From assembly GCF_900129975.1 (NCBI RefSeq), contig NZ_FSRG01000006.1, positions 492,636 through 556,635 of the forward strand: a DNA stretch of 64,000 nt, given 5' to 3'. The DNA comes from Halodesulfovibrio marinisediminis DSM 17456. GTDB taxonomy: Bacteria > Desulfobacterota > Desulfovibrionia > Desulfovibrionales > Desulfovibrionaceae. Positions within the stretch are counted from its first letter, which is position 1, and each line of letters opens with the position of its first letter. Both the position numbers and the translations under genes were made by a program. Shown here one piece after another: positions 8,353-18,576 of the stretch. The notes below the pieces were generated by a model. The model was not told the DNA's origin and ran no database searches. It was given only the letters and a program-made list of their open reading frames with translations.

Positions 8353-10451
8353 TCCTGCAAGGTATACAGTTTCTTGTAGTAGCCATTAGGAATGCGCATG
8401 AGTTCGTCATGAGTACCAACCTCAACCAGTTCCCCATTATCCATGGCTAAAATTACAGTACAATTTTTTACGATAGAAATTTTGTGAGCAATAATGAACA
8501 TTGTTCTGCCGTTGGCAATATGATGCAGGTTTCTACGGATAATAAGCTCTGACTCAATATCAAGGGCAGAAGTAGCTTCATCGAAGATTAAAATACGAGG
8601 GTCAGTGATGAGCGCACGGGCGATTGCTATGCGCTGGCGTTGTCCACCGGAAAGCCCTTCGCCTCGCTCCCCCACTTCGGAGTCATATCCTTTAGGCATT
8701 CGCGATACAAAGTCGTGAACACCTGTAATCTTGGCTACATGAAGTACCAGATCCATGGAAGCATTAGGTGCACCCATCACAATATTGTCTTTAATCGTAC
8801 CACTGAATAGATAGTTTTCTTGAAGTACTACGCCGATATTACTTCTAAGCCATATTGGACTTACGTGATTAATATCAACATCATCAATCCGCACACTACC
8901 GGAGGAAGGCATGTATAGTCGTTGAATTAACTTTGACACAGTGCTCTTACCGCTTCCGCTTCTACCAACAATACCGACACATGCTCCCGCAGGAATTGTA
9001 AAATTGATTCCATTAAGAACCATCGGTGAATCTGGTGCATATCTGAACTGAACTTTATCGAAAACTACATTACCTTCCAGCTTATTCAGCACGATCGCGT
9101 TTTCACTCTGTATTTCAGATGGGTGATTCAAAATGTCAGACAACTTTTCTACAGAAATAAGTGTCTGCTGAAGCTCGCTCCAAACACCGATTAATCGCAG
9201 CACCGGCCCTGCAAACTGTCCGGAAAGCATATTAAAGGCAATGAGCTGGCCAATAGTTAAATCATTATTAAGTACTAACCGGACTCCTAAATAAAGAATT
9301 GAAATTGTCATCATCTTTTGCAGGAAACCGGCAGTCCCTCGAGTGATATTGCTCATGTTGGTCATTTTAAAGTTTGAATGAACATAACGACCAAGATGGT
9401 CCTCCCATTTTCGCTGAATACTTCCCTCAATGGCCAATGATTTTACCGTCTGGATCCCAGTTACCGACTCAACAAGGTAAGAGTTAGACTTAGCACCCAT
9501 TTCAAATTTAGTATTCAACCTTCTTCGAAGTTCAGGAGTAATACATATATAAAGAAGGCCAATAGCAGCCACAAATCCCAAAACAATAAATGTCAGTTTC
9601 ATGCTGTACATAAGCATAACGACAACAAACACGACTGAAAAAATGAGGTCGATTATAACTGATACTGTTTTGTTGGTAACAAAGTTGCGGATATTTTCCA
9701 GTTCCCGAACACGAGCAATTGTGTCCCCGACTCGCCTGGATTCAAAATAAGGACAAGGCAACGAAAGCAAATGGCGGAACAGTTGTGCCCCCAACTTTGC
9801 ATCCATCTTGTTTGCTGTATGAGTAAAAAGATAATTTCGTGCAAGGTTCAAAACGTACTCAAATACTGCAATTACAATAAAGCCAATCGCAAGAATTTTA
9901 AGAGTCGTCATCGCCCGATGAACGAGTACCTTATCAAGAATAACTTGTGTAAACAGTGGTGTTACTAGACCGAAAAGTTGAACAACAAATGAGGCCAGCA
10001 GGATTTCTGCCATGATACCTTTTGCATTGAAAACTTCTTTAAAAAACCATCCCAATCCAAATCTGACAGACTCTGACAACCATCTATGGCTAAGGATAAT
10101 GTGACGATCCGTTGTCAGTTGGCGGTATTCCTCCATGGAAATAGAACGGGTTGCGCCTTCTGCAGGAATGTATACAAGGACAGTTTGTTCCTCTTCCTTA
10201 TATCCCAGCACAACAAAGAAAGTATCATCACTTGCTTGAGCAATAATAGGATATGGATATTTTTTATGACATTGATCCAACGTAATATTTTTCTTTTTTG
10301 CGCGTAAACCAAGACGCTTAGCTATCCGGACAAGCTCTTCACTAGAAATGTCATCGGATGATATACAATGCTCGCGAACAATGTTGGGGACATCTATTCG
10401 CACTTTATTTATACGTGCAACAACCTCAAGCGATACTAAGCCACTATTCAT
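8340..10451 (-). CDS. HlyB-like type I secretion ABC transporter with inactive C39-like domain
   Basis: The 703-aa form starts at the ATG at 10451, behind GGAGG and overlapping the stop of the TolC-like gene by 8 bp (ATGAATAG). Residues 1-125 are a C39-like domain in which the position of the catalytic Cys reads NSG, so it should bind substrate rather than cleave a leader, as in HlyB. Transmembrane helices fill about 145-420. The ATPase has [17 protein letters not shown] and ILIFDEATSALD. It should export RTX proteins in one step using ATP, most likely the RTX protein encoded upstream and possibly the decayed adhesin. Confidence 0.95.
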   Translation of the reverse strand: MNSGLVSLEVVARINKVRIDVPNIVREHCISSDDISSEELVRIAKRLGLRAKKKNITLDQCHKKYPYPIIAQASDDTFFVVLGYKEEEQTVLVYIPAEGATRSISMEEYRQLTTDRHIILSHRWLSESVRFGLGWFFKEVFNAKGIMAEILLASFVVQLFGLVTPLFTQVILDKVLVHRAMTTLKILAIGFIVIAVFEYVLNLARNYLFTHTANKMDAKLGAQLFRHLLSLPCPYFESRRVGDTIARVRELENIRNFVTNKTVSVIIDLIFSVVFVVVMLMYSMKLTFIVLGFVAAIGLLYICITPELRRRLNTKFEMGAKSNSYLVESVTGIQTVKSLAIEGSIQRKWEDHLGRYVHSNFKMTNMSNITRGTAGFLQKMMTISILYLGVRLVLNNDLTIGQLIAFNMLSGQFAGPVLRLIGVWSELQQTLISVEKLSDILNHPSEIQSENAIVLNKLEGNVVFDKVQFRYAPDSPMVLNGINFTIPAGACVGIVGRSGSGKSTVSKLIQRLYMPSSGSVRIDDVDINHVSPIWLRSNIGVVLQENYLFSGTIKDNIVMGAPNASMDLVLHVAKITGVHDFVSRMPKGYDSEVGERGEGLSGGQRQRIAIARALITDPRILIFDEATSALDIESELIIRRNLHHIANGRTMFIIAHKISIVKNCTVILAMDNGELVEVGTHDELMRIPNGYYKKLYTLQECTD

Positions 10452-11778
10452 GCTTTGTTGCCTCCATCTGGTACTGCAAGCGCAACAATTCATGCGATAA
10501 CTCTATAACACTTTTGTCGAGAGCTGTTTTCTGTTCTAGTAATACAATACTGCGACGAATTGCAGTTTCGGCATCTATTTCTTTAGCTTTTTTCAAGCGG
10601 TTGAGCATATTAAGTTCTTTTTCGAGAATGTTTACCATCTCACGTTTTTGCTTTTGATCATTTATCAAATACTTATACTGTCGCTGACTGATATTCAGTT
10701 CTGTTTGCAGCTGTTCTTTTAATTTACGTTTTTCAGCACGGATGCGTTGCTCAGCAAGTTCAGATTGCTGCACCTTATGTCTATTACGTAATGCATCCGA
10801 TAAAGGAATCACCAATGAAACACCGACCTTGAAATTTGACTCAGATACGTCTTCATACGCTTTCACCATATCCTTACTATTGGAGCCATATAGTAGGTAA
10901 GAGCCGTACAAGGATACCTTTGGAAAATATTCACCTTCAGATGCCGCTGTTTCTGCTTGCTGGCTGGAAAGTTCGTTTGAATATCGTTCCACGCCGGGAT
11001 GTTTATCAATATCAAATAAAAAATCGGTAAGATCCGGCCTTGGAAGTTTGGAAAATTGAACATTACCTTGTAAGGAAGAACCTGTATAAAAATTAAGTTC
11101 TTCAAGCTTCTTATTAAACTCAAATTCACACAAAGAAAGCTCGTTCTCTTTTCTTTTTAGTTCTGCATACTGTCTTGCCGCATCAATAGGTCCCTTCTTA
11201 CCTGCAGTAAATAGACGGTCACAAATAAGCTTTAACTCTTCGGAGTATTGAACAATTTTTTGTAGATTCCGGACTTGTTGGGAAAGCGCCATTGCCGCCG
11301 AATATGTTTGCAAAACATTCAACCGAAGCTTTAGTTTTTCTGCCAACGCGGTCGATTTAGAAGCAAGAATTGCTTTTTTTAATGCAAGTTCCTTTTGAAA
11401 TCGAATTCCAAAATCGTAAAGAACATAATTTGCGCGTACCGACATCGAATTTTGATACTTTGTTCCAGTAGACTGAACAACATCACCTACTGAAACGACC
11501 GAGCCCCACCCATTACTTAAATCAGAAGAGTATTCAGTGTTACCTTGCGCGCGTAGAGTGGGGTAAAAATCATACTGCTGCTCTTCTAACCGCTCCTGTT
11601 GAAGTTTAGTCTCTGTGGTATACTTATCAAGGTCTGGAGAATGCTCTATTGCTTGCTTTTCTAATGTATCTAGAGAGATTATTTCACAATAACACTCTGT
11701 CACTCTAGACAAAGTCATAAAGAGAATTCCGAGTAGTAGAACGAGTACAGCTTTTTTCGAATAAGACACAGTTTGCAC
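10444..11778 (-). CDS. TolC-family outer-membrane efflux channel
   Basis: Two OEP repeats with long amphipathic helices and coiled coils follow a signal peptide (VLVLLLGILFMTLS) and a short Cys-containing segment. TolC trimers form the outer-membrane duct of type I secretion. The reading frame extends to a TTG at 11799, but that codon lies in the U-tract of a terminator. The GTG at 11778 with AGAGAG upstream is a better start and gives 444 aa. It is the first gene of the tolC-ABC-HlyD operon and overlaps the ABC gene by 8 bp. Confidence 0.88.
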   Translation of the reverse strand: MQTVSYSKKAVLVLLLGILFMTLSRVTECYCEIISLDTLEKQAIEHSPDLDKYTTETKLQQERLEEQQYDFYPTLRAQGNTEYSSDLSNGWGSVVSVGDVVQSTGTKYQNSMSVRANYVLYDFGIRFQKELALKKAILASKSTALAEKLKLRLNVLQTYSAAMALSQQVRNLQKIVQYSEELKLICDRLFTAGKKGPIDAARQYAELKRKENELSLCEFEFNKKLEELNFYTGSSLQGNVQFSKLPRPDLTDFLFDIDKHPGVERYSNELSSQQAETAASEGEYFPKVSLYGSYLLYGSNSKDMVKAYEDVSESNFKVGVSLVIPLSDALRNRHKVQQSELAEQRIRAEKRKLKEQLQTELNISQRQYKYLINDQKQKREMVNILEKELNMLNRLKKAKEIDAETAIRRSIVLLEQKTALDKSVIELSHELLRLQYQMEATKHE

Positions 11779-11796
11779 GTATTTCTCTCTAATTAA

Positions 11797-11839
11797 CAAA
11801 AAAAGCCCGCCATACTGCTATAAAACAGTATGGCGAGCT
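11797..11839 (-). terminator. Intrinsic terminator between the RTX gene and its exporter operon
   Basis: On the minus strand AGCTCGCCATACTG, an 8-base loop and CAGTATGGCGGGCT (one mismatch) are followed by seven Us. It starts 7 bp after the RTX stop codon and ends about 20 bp before the likely tolC start. Export genes downstream would be expressed by read-through or from a promoter inside the RTX gene. Confidence 0.9.
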
Positions 11840-11845
11840 ATCGTA

Positions 11846-14800
11846 TTAGTTATCCCAAGCAGCAGTGACAATACTCATAAGTTCTTGACTATTCTTCACA
11901 TCCTCAACAGATGTAAAGTCAAGACCATGTTCTGATGCATAGTTAGATAAGTCAGCAACAATCTGGTTTATCTCTGCTGAAGAAAGAGAGCTTCCAGATG
12001 CCAATTGAATGTTTTCAATTGCATTCTTGGCACTAGCCTGACCTGCAATTGTTACTTGATCACTTTCACCATAAGAAACAACCAAGTTTTGTCCTTGCAT
12101 GAAGAAAGAAACATCTTTTTTGGTGATTCCTTTTCCAAACTTAAGAGTGTCAGCCTCTTCATTTACAACACAAGACAATGTGACATTATCTTGAACCATA
12201 TCTATTCCATCGCCTTTATTGAAGATATAAGTATCTCCACGATGGCTTCCAAGCATCGTATCGTTTCCAGTGCCACCAACAAATGTGGTTTTTGCTATTG
12301 TTGCAGAGATCATGTCATGTCCAGCCCCACCGTACACTGTGGCTCCGCCTGTACCCAGAGAAATGCGATCATCTCCAGCACCTCCATCAACAATCACAGG
12401 GTCGGCCCCCATGACCATAATGGTGTCCATACCGTCATACCCATTAATAATGGTTGTTTTTCCAGTTGGGGAAGCGACATGGAAGTCTATGCCCTTGGTA
12501 AGTTCCACAATGGACAATGCTGAGGATATTTCAAGCTTAGTTCCATCTGCAAAGCAAATTGATTCAATTCCTGCAGACTTTCCTGACTGAGCTCCAACAA
12601 TTCTGATAGAGTCTGTCTCGTTACCTCTGAAGTTAATGATAAGATCATCGCCATCAGATGAGTAACGCAGATCTTCAATTGCAATTCCAGAACCCAACTT
12701 CAACGTATCAAGGCACTTACCCGCAGGATCAACTGACGCTTCAACAATCGTGTCATGACCATCTCCGATATTGAAGATGTAGGTATCGCTACCAGAACCG
12801 CCTGTGAGCGTATCGTTACCGATTCCGCCTGTGATGGTGTCATTTCCGCCACCGGCATTAATGGTATCGTCGCCTTCACCGCCAGAGAGGCTGTCTGCTT
12901 TCGCACCGGTTGTGATGGTGTCATTTCCTGAACCGCCGTTAATGGTCGCGGTGGTGTCACCTGTAGTAATCGTGTCGTTACCGCCTTTCGCGTTAACAAC
13001 AGCTAAGTACTTATCAGCAGGTACCACAATGGTGTCATCATTATCAGTAAGTGTTTGACAGGAAACTACAGCAGCGACTGCAATGGATGTTCCATCAGCC
13101 AGAACGATTTTTTCAACACCGTGGGAAGGATCAACCAATCCACCGGAAATGCGGATAGAATCGTCATCGTGATCTTTGATGCCGATGATCAAATCGTCGC
13201 CATCAGCACTGAAGATAAGGTCATCAGCTGTTACGCCAACGCCAATTTTGATGATATCGACGTCTTTGCAACTGCCATCACAAGCACCTTCATGGATAGT
13301 GTCGTTTCCGTCACCAATATTGAAGATATATGTATCACCGCCGGTTCCACCTGTAAGGATATCATCACCAGTGCCACCAGTGATGGTATCGTTGCCGCCG
13401 CCAGCGTTAATGGTGTCGTTGTCAGAACCGCCGGAGAGGACATCGTCTTTGGAGCCAGTTGTAATTGTGTCATTACCTGAGCCACCGTTAACTACGGCAA
13501 TAACATCACCACCTGTGATGGTATCATCACCACCTTTAGCATTAACAACAGCAATAAACTTGTCTGCTGGTACCACGATGGTATCATCGCCATCTGTCGA
13601 GATCGGACAAGAAACTACTGCAGCGACCGCAATGGATGTTCCATCAGCCAGAACAATTTTTTCAACACCGTGGGAAGGATCAACCAATCCACCGGAAATA
13701 CGGATAGAGTCGTCATCGTGACCTTTAATGCCAATGATCAAATCGTCGCCATCAGCACTGAAGACAAGGTCGTCCGCTGTTACACCAACGCCAATTTTGA
13801 TGATATCGATGTCCTTGCAGCTGCCATCACAAGCACCTTCGTGGATAGTGTCGTTTCCGTCACCAATGTTGAAGATGTATGTATCACCGCCGGTTCCACC
13901 TGTAAGGATATCGTCATCAGTACCACCAGTGATAGTATCGTTACCGCCGCCAGCGTTAATGATGTCGTTTTCAGAACCGCCGAAAAGGACATCATCTTTT
14001 GAACCAGTTGTAATTGTGTCATTACCTGATCCACCGTTAACTACGGCAGTAACATCACCACCTGTGATGGTATCATCACCATCTTTACCATCAACAACTG
14101 CAAGAAACTTATCTGCTGGCACGACAAAGGTATCATTACCATCTGTCAGGATCGGACAAGACACTACGGCAGCGACTGCTATGGATTTTCCATCAGCCAG
14201 AACGATTTTTTCAACACCGTGGGAAGGATCAACCAATCCACCGGAAATGCGGATAGAATCGTCATCGTGATCTTTGATGCCGATGATCAAATCGTCGCCA
14301 TCAGCACTGAAGACAAGGTCGTCAGCTGTTACGCCAACGCCAATTTTGATGATATCGATGCCCTTGCAGCTGCCATCACAAGCACCTTCGTGGATAGTGT
14401 CGTTTCCGTCACCAATATTGAAGATATATGTATCACCGCCGGTTCCACCTGTAAGGATATCATCACCAGTACCACCAGTGATGGTATCGTTGCCGCCGCC
14501 AGCGTTAATGGTATCGTTGTCAGAACCGCCGGAGAGGACATCATCTTTGGAGCCAGTTGTAATTGTGTCATTACCTGAGCCACCGTTAACTACGGCAATA
14601 ACATCACCACCTGTGATGGTATCATCACCACCGTTAGCATTAACAACAGCAATAAACTTGTCTGCTGGTACCACGATGGTATCGTTGCCATCTGTCGAGA
14701 TCGGACAAGACACTACTGCAGCGACCGCAATGGATGTTCCATCAGCCAGAGCAATTTTTTCAACACCGTGGGAAGGATCAACCAATCCACCGGAAATGCG

Positions 14801-16720
14801 GATAGAATCGCCATCGTGACCTTTGATACCAATGATCAAATCGTCGCCATCAGCACTGAAGATAAGGTCGTCAGCTGTTACGCCAACGCCAATTTTGATG
14901 ATATCGATGTCCTTGCAGCTGCCATCACAAGCACCTTCGTGGATAGTGTCGTTTCCGTCACCAATGTTGAAGATATATGTATCACTCCCGGTTCCACCTG
15001 TAAGAATATCATCACCTGTACCACCAGTGATGGTATCGTTGCCGCCGCCAGCGTTAATGGTGTCGTTGTCGGCGCCGCCGGAAAGGGTATCGTTGCCAGA
15101 GCCGGTCGTAATTGTGTCATCGCCGGAACCGCCGTTAACAACTGCAACAACATCGCCACCGGTAATAGTATCGTCACCACCTTCAGCGTTAATGATTGTC
15201 ACATATTTATCTGCCGGGACAATAATAGTGTCATTTCCGTCAGTAAATGTCTGACAGGAAATCACAGCAGCCACAGCAATAGAAGTTCCATTAGCAAAAC
15301 ATATTTTTTCAATGCCATGCGAAGGATCTGTTATGCCACCAGAAATCCGAATAGAGTCATTATCATGCCCCTTAATTCCAATAATCAGATCATTGCCGTC
15401 AACGCTGTAGATAATATCCCCTACAGAAATTCCGACGCCAAGATTAATAACATCGATATCTTTGCTGCCGTTACAGCCACCTTCATGAATAGTGTCGTTT
15501 CCGTCACCAATGTTGAAGATGTATGTATCACCGCCAGTTCCACCTGTAAGGATATCGTCACCAGTACCACCAGTGATGGTATCGTTACCGCCTCCAGCAT
15601 TAATGGTATCGTTGTCAGAGCCACCGGAAAGGATGTCGTTGCTGGAACCAGTCGTAACAATATCATTACCCGAGCCCGCATTGACGATTGTCGTTGCACT
15701 CCCTCCAGTAATGGTGTCATTACCGCCACCAGCGTTAACTATTGCTATAAACACATTCGCAGGGATTTGGATAATGTCATTCGCATCAGTAAATGCCTGA
15801 TAAGAAATTACAGCAGTAAGCTCAATGGAGGTTCCGTCCGCAAAGACGATTTTTTCAATGCCATGGGAAGGCCCTGTAAGAGCGCCTGTAATGCGGATAG
15901 AGTCATCGTTGTGGCCATTAATGCCAATGATTAAGTCATCACCATCAACGCGGAAGATAAGGTCACCAGAAGTAACACCAGCACCTATCTTGATGATATC
16001 TATATCAGTACATGTATTGCCGCACGCACCTTCTGTAATGATGTCATGACCATCACCAATGTTGAAGATGTATGTGTCACTACCTGAACCACCAATAGTG
16101 ACATCATTACCGCCACCAGCGTTAATTATATCATCACCTTGTCCGCCAGTGATTTGATCACCTTTTGAACCCGTGGTAATTGTATCATTACCAGCACCAC
16201 CATCAATTACTGCGGAACTGTCTCCAGTGGTGACAGTGTCATTACCGCCACCAGCATTAATCGATGTAATAAGGTTACTAGTAGGAACGTTAATGATGTC
16301 ATCATGTTCTGTATAGCGTTGTTGAGAAAGGATCGTTGAAGAAGATAGGGTAGTGCCATCTGCAAACATGAAGTTGTCAATACGGCAATAGATATTACCC
16401 ATTGCATTAACAATGCGTATTGAATCAGTTGATGTGTTGGTAAAGGTAATTAACCAGTCATTACCATCAAGAGTAAAGATCAGATCGTCTTTTGAGATTC
16501 CCTTACCGAAAGAGATTACGTCAGAATTCCATCCAGACGGGTGCTGTTTCGCAACATTGTCATGGATAGTGTCGTGACCGTCACCAATGTTGAAGATATA
16601 GGTGTCTTCACCTGCGCCACCATGGATTACGTCATCGCCTGTGCCGCCCTCTATCCTGTTATACCCCCCAGTGACGGTAATATCGTCATCACCAGGCGTT
16701 CCTTTCCTTGTATTACTCAT
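11846..16720 (-). CDS. Giant RTX calcium-binding repeat protein, type I secretion substrate
   Basis: This 1624-aa protein starts at an ATG with GGAG upstream. It lacks a Sec signal and begins directly with RTX nonapeptides (GGTGDDVIHGG). Nine modules follow, each built of GGxGxDTYIFNIGDGxD, an HCBP-related segment (DLIFxxDGDDLIIxxxG, DSIRI, IEKIxFADGTS) and arrays of GGGNDTITGG repeats that bind calcium. Modules 3-7 are about 183 aa each and nearly identical. The last 60 residues lack repeats and end in a hydrophobic, acidic tail (MSIVTAAWDN) fit for a C-terminal secretion signal. Modules carry Cys residues (CDGSC, VSC), odd for this class. No enzyme domain is visible; a released surface or matrix protein is the likely role. 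Confidence 0.94.
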   Translation of the reverse strand: MSNTRKGTPGDDDITVTGGYNRIEGGTGDDVIHGGAGEDTYIFNIGDGHDTIHDNVAKQHPSGWNSDVISFGKGISKDDLIFTLDGNDWLITFTNTSTDSIRIVNAMGNIYCRIDNFMFADGTTLSSSTILSQQRYTEHDDIINVPTSNLITSINAGGGNDTVTTGDSSAVIDGGAGNDTITTGSKGDQITGGQGDDIINAGGGNDVTIGGSGSDTYIFNIGDGHDIITEGACGNTCTDIDIIKIGAGVTSGDLIFRVDGDDLIIGINGHNDDSIRITGALTGPSHGIEKIVFADGTSIELTAVISYQAFTDANDIIQIPANVFIAIVNAGGGNDTITGGSATTIVNAGSGNDIVTTGSSNDILSGGSDNDTINAGGGNDTITGGTGDDILTGGTGGDTYIFNIGDGNDTIHEGGCNGSKDIDVINLGVGISVGDIIYSVDGNDLIIGIKGHDNDSIRISGGITDPSHGIEKICFANGTSIAVAAVISCQTFTDGNDTIIVPADKYVTIINAEGGDDTITGGDVVAVVNGGSGDDTITTGSGNDTLSGGADNDTINAGGGNDTITGGTGDDILTGGTGSDTYIFNIGDGNDTIHEGACDGSCKDIDIIKIGVGVTADDLIFSADGDDLIIGIKGHDGDSIRISGGLVDPSHGVEKIALADGTSIAVAAVVSCPISTDGNDTIVVPADKFIAVVNANGGDDTITGGDVIAVVNGGSGNDTITTGSKDDVLSGGSDNDTINAGGGNDTITGGTGDDILTGGTGGDTYIFNIGDGNDTIHEGACDGSCKGIDIIKIGVGVTADDLVFSADGDDLIIGIKDHDDDSIRISGGLVDPSHGVEKIVLADGKSIAVAAVVSCPILTDGNDTFVVPADKFLAVVDGKDGDDTITGGDVTAVVNGGSGNDTITTGSKDDVLFGGSENDIINAGGGNDTITGGTDDDILTGGTGGDTYIFNIGDGNDTIHEGACDGSCKDIDIIKIGVGVTADDLVFSADGDDLIIGIKGHDDDSIRISGGLVDPSHGVEKIVLADGTSIAVAAVVSCPISTDGDDTIVVPADKFIAVVNAKGGDDTITGGDVIAVVNGGSGNDTITTGSKDDVLSGGSDNDTINAGGGNDTITGGTGDDILTGGTGGDTYIFNIGDGNDTIHEGACDGSCKDVDIIKIGVGVTADDLIFSADGDDLIIGIKDHDDDSIRISGGLVDPSHGVEKIVLADGTSIAVAAVVSCQTLTDNDDTIVVPADKYLAVVNAKGGNDTITTGDTTATINGGSGNDTITTGAKADSLSGGEGDDTINAGGGNDTITGGIGNDTLTGGSGSDTYIFNIGDGHDTIVEASVDPAGKCLDTLKLGSGIAIEDLRYSSDGDDLIINFRGNETDSIRIVGAQSGKSAGIESICFADGTKLEISSALSIVELTKGIDFHVASPTGKTTIINGYDGMDTIMVMGADPVIVDGGAGDDRISLGTGGATVYGGAGHDMISATIAKTTFVGGTGNDTMLGSHRGDTYIFNKGDGIDMVQDNVTLSCVVNEEADTLKFGKGITKKDVSFFMQGQNLVVSYGESDQVTIAGQASAKNAIENIQLASGSSLSSAEINQIVADLSNYASEHGLDFTSVEDVKNSQELMSIVTAAWDN
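12780..15535 (-). repeat. Tandem array of about 549-bp units inside the RTX gene
   Basis: Five consecutive units (protein modules 3-7) repeat with a period of about 549 bp; the three spanning about 13120-14770 are closest to identical at DNA level. Shared landmarks such as the DTYIFN codons recur near 12768, 13318, 13870, 14416, 14968 and 15512. The unit is a multiple of three, so gain or loss of whole units by recombination keeps the frame. Confidence 0.88.
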
Positions 16721-17321
16721 AATAACTCCATTAAAAACAATTTAAGAAAAAAATTAATGAATTAATTTGCTCAAAAAAATGAAATAATGTTTTCATAAAA
16801 TATTATTTAGTTATCCAGTAAACACTGTTCGACATGCAACAAGCGCTATCACCTTGCCAATAAAACCTGAAGAAAAAAATAAGATAACTTTTTAAAATCT
16901 TAGAGAAAAAATATTTTAATTAAAAAAGTTAATATTCTCTTATTAAAATAATGATCAAATATTTAAAAACTAGAATTCATATTTATATCTATAAATAAAC
17001 TTTATTTTATTCATTATGCATCATCTTTAATTCCATAAAAAAAAATTTACTTGCTAAATTTATATATTTTGAATTTCTTGCATATCTATTTTAGTTTTAT
17101 TTCCAATAATAATGTATTTTAACTGCACCGCTGCAATGCTTTTATACGTTCAATGCTAAAAATAAATAATTTTCAGCAAGCAGTGTGAGAATTATCTATT
17201 TTTTTCATCTACCTGATTAGTATGTAAGCAATTACTTCTTTAAATCCATATAGCTTACACTTTAGATACATTTAGATTTCTTTCTTCAAATAGTTATTTC
17301 AAAAAGGAAGACTAGACAAAA
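16721..17321. other. AT-rich region upstream of the RTX gene
   Basis: About 600 bp of very AT-rich DNA lies between the RTX start codon and the IS element. It must hold the RTX promoter on the minus strand. I see possible -10-like hexamers everywhere but no clear promoter or operator, and no gene. Confidence 0.4.
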
Positions 17322-17340
17322 AAAAGCCCCTCTGGGCAAC
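17322..17340 (-). terminator. 3' arm (with U-tract) of the adhesin terminator, separated by an IS element
   Basis: The plus strand reads AAAAGCCCCTCTGG at 17322-17335 followed by GC and the target duplication AAC. Its partner arm CCAGGGGGGCTTTT is at 18626-18639. Without the IS they would form one 14-bp hairpin with a six-base loop (GCAACA) ending in a U-tract on the minus strand. Confidence 0.85.
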
Positions 17341-17419
17341 TGATATGCCCCCCATTAGGTGGACAAGGTAAGAAAGCCCCTCTAGGCTGATGTACCTTTC
17401 CACTTAATGGGGGTTTTGC

Positions 17420-17739
17420 ATGAGCAATAGGAAAAACAATAGTTATAGCAGAGAATTCAAAGAGGAAGCTGACGGTATTTGATCGGTGATCAGAGCTACC
17501 AGTCCCTAAGTGAAGAACTGGGGATACGTGACAAAAAGCAATTGAGAAATTGGGTTGCTAAGGTGAAGCGTGGCGAGTCCCTTGAAGACATGCGGGGAAA
17601 ACATACTGGAGGGCGGAAAGGACGCCCGCGAACAACGTTCGCCTCAATTGAAGAAGAATTAGCATATGTTAAGGCTGAACGAGACTACCTAAAAAAGCTA
17701 TATCGCTCCCGATTCGACAAAGAGTGGGGAGCCGAGTAA
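17420..17739 (+). pseudogene. IS3-family orfA (helix-turn-helix protein), frameshifted
   Basis: The ATG at 17420 gives the usual opening (MSNRKNNSYSREFKEEA) but meets TGA at 17480. The remaining 86 codons continue in another frame from 17479 (SYQSLSEELGIRDKKQLRNW, then the leucine-zipper region KAERDYLKKLY). A net one-base change separates them. The intact product would bind the IS ends and regulate transposition. Confidence 0.85.
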
Positions 17740-18576
17740 AAAGTAATTATTTCAAGATAATTCATACACTTTCAAGCGTACACCCTTTGTCATTATTACT
17801 TAGGGCATCAAACTTATCTCGATCAGGATTTTATAAATGGCGCAGACTGAAGGCTAAACGCAAATCCTCTCATGATGGCCACTTAGAGTTGCTAATCACA
17901 GAAATTCATTTCCAATGGCCTTTTTATGGCTATCGTCGCATAACGTCGGCTCTTCGTCGCACTGGAATAAGCGTCAACCATAAACTTTGATGAAGGCGTT
18001 AGGAATTCAATCTACTATTCGGAAGAGGCGTAAATATTTTGGAAAAAAGGAAGCGCTGTTTTCTCTAATTTGCTGCAACGTGATTTCACCAGTTTAAAAC
18101 CTAAACAAAAGCTTGCAACAGATATTACATACCTTCCTGTTATGACAGGTTTTCTCTACCTTTCTGCTGTGCAGGATCTGAATAACAATGAGATTGTCAG
18201 CTATAAGATTACAAAGAAAAACTCTCTCAATCTTGTGCTTGAGACTGTGACAGCCCTTAAAGGGACAGTCAGTGGTGAAACAATTCTACATTCTGATCAA
18301 GGCTTTCAATATACATCAAAACATTACAAGCAAAAACTGCAAGAGATCGGAATACGAGGCAGTCATTCAAGAAAAGGGAATTGCCTGGACAATGCTTGTA
18401 TCGAATCATTCTTCTCGCATTTAAAGACAGAAGCACTGTCACGTAAGATAACTCTTTCAGAAGAAGAAATGATTGCTCGAGTTGGAGAATACATTACTTT
18501 CTACAATAACGAGCGATTTCAAAAGAAATTCGGCCAGCTTTCCCCAATTGAACATCGGGAAAAACTGGCCGCTTAA
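17724..18576 (+). pseudogene. IS3-family orfB (DDE transposase), two frameshifts
   Basis: The frame overlaps the end of orfA by 16 bp, as in active IS3 elements where a -1 slip makes the fusion transposase. It breaks at about 17985 (premature TGA) and again near 18055; conserved sequence continues across all three frames. The DDE core is recognisable: ATDITYL, LHSDQGFQYTS, and the Glu in NACIESFFSHLKTE, with the ending NNERFQ. The breaks would abolish activity. Confidence 0.88.

Noticed and set aside
12780-15535. CRISPR array
   Set aside because: The 549-bp units are long, in frame and code for RTX modules; there are no short repeats with unique spacers or cas genes.
12005-15934. Long plus-strand open frames over the RTX gene, for example 14768-15934 (388 aa), 13176-13721 and 14274-14819
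   Set aside because: They are mirror frames of the repetitive minus-strand RTX gene; they recur with the same 549-bp period and have no ribosome site or family pattern.
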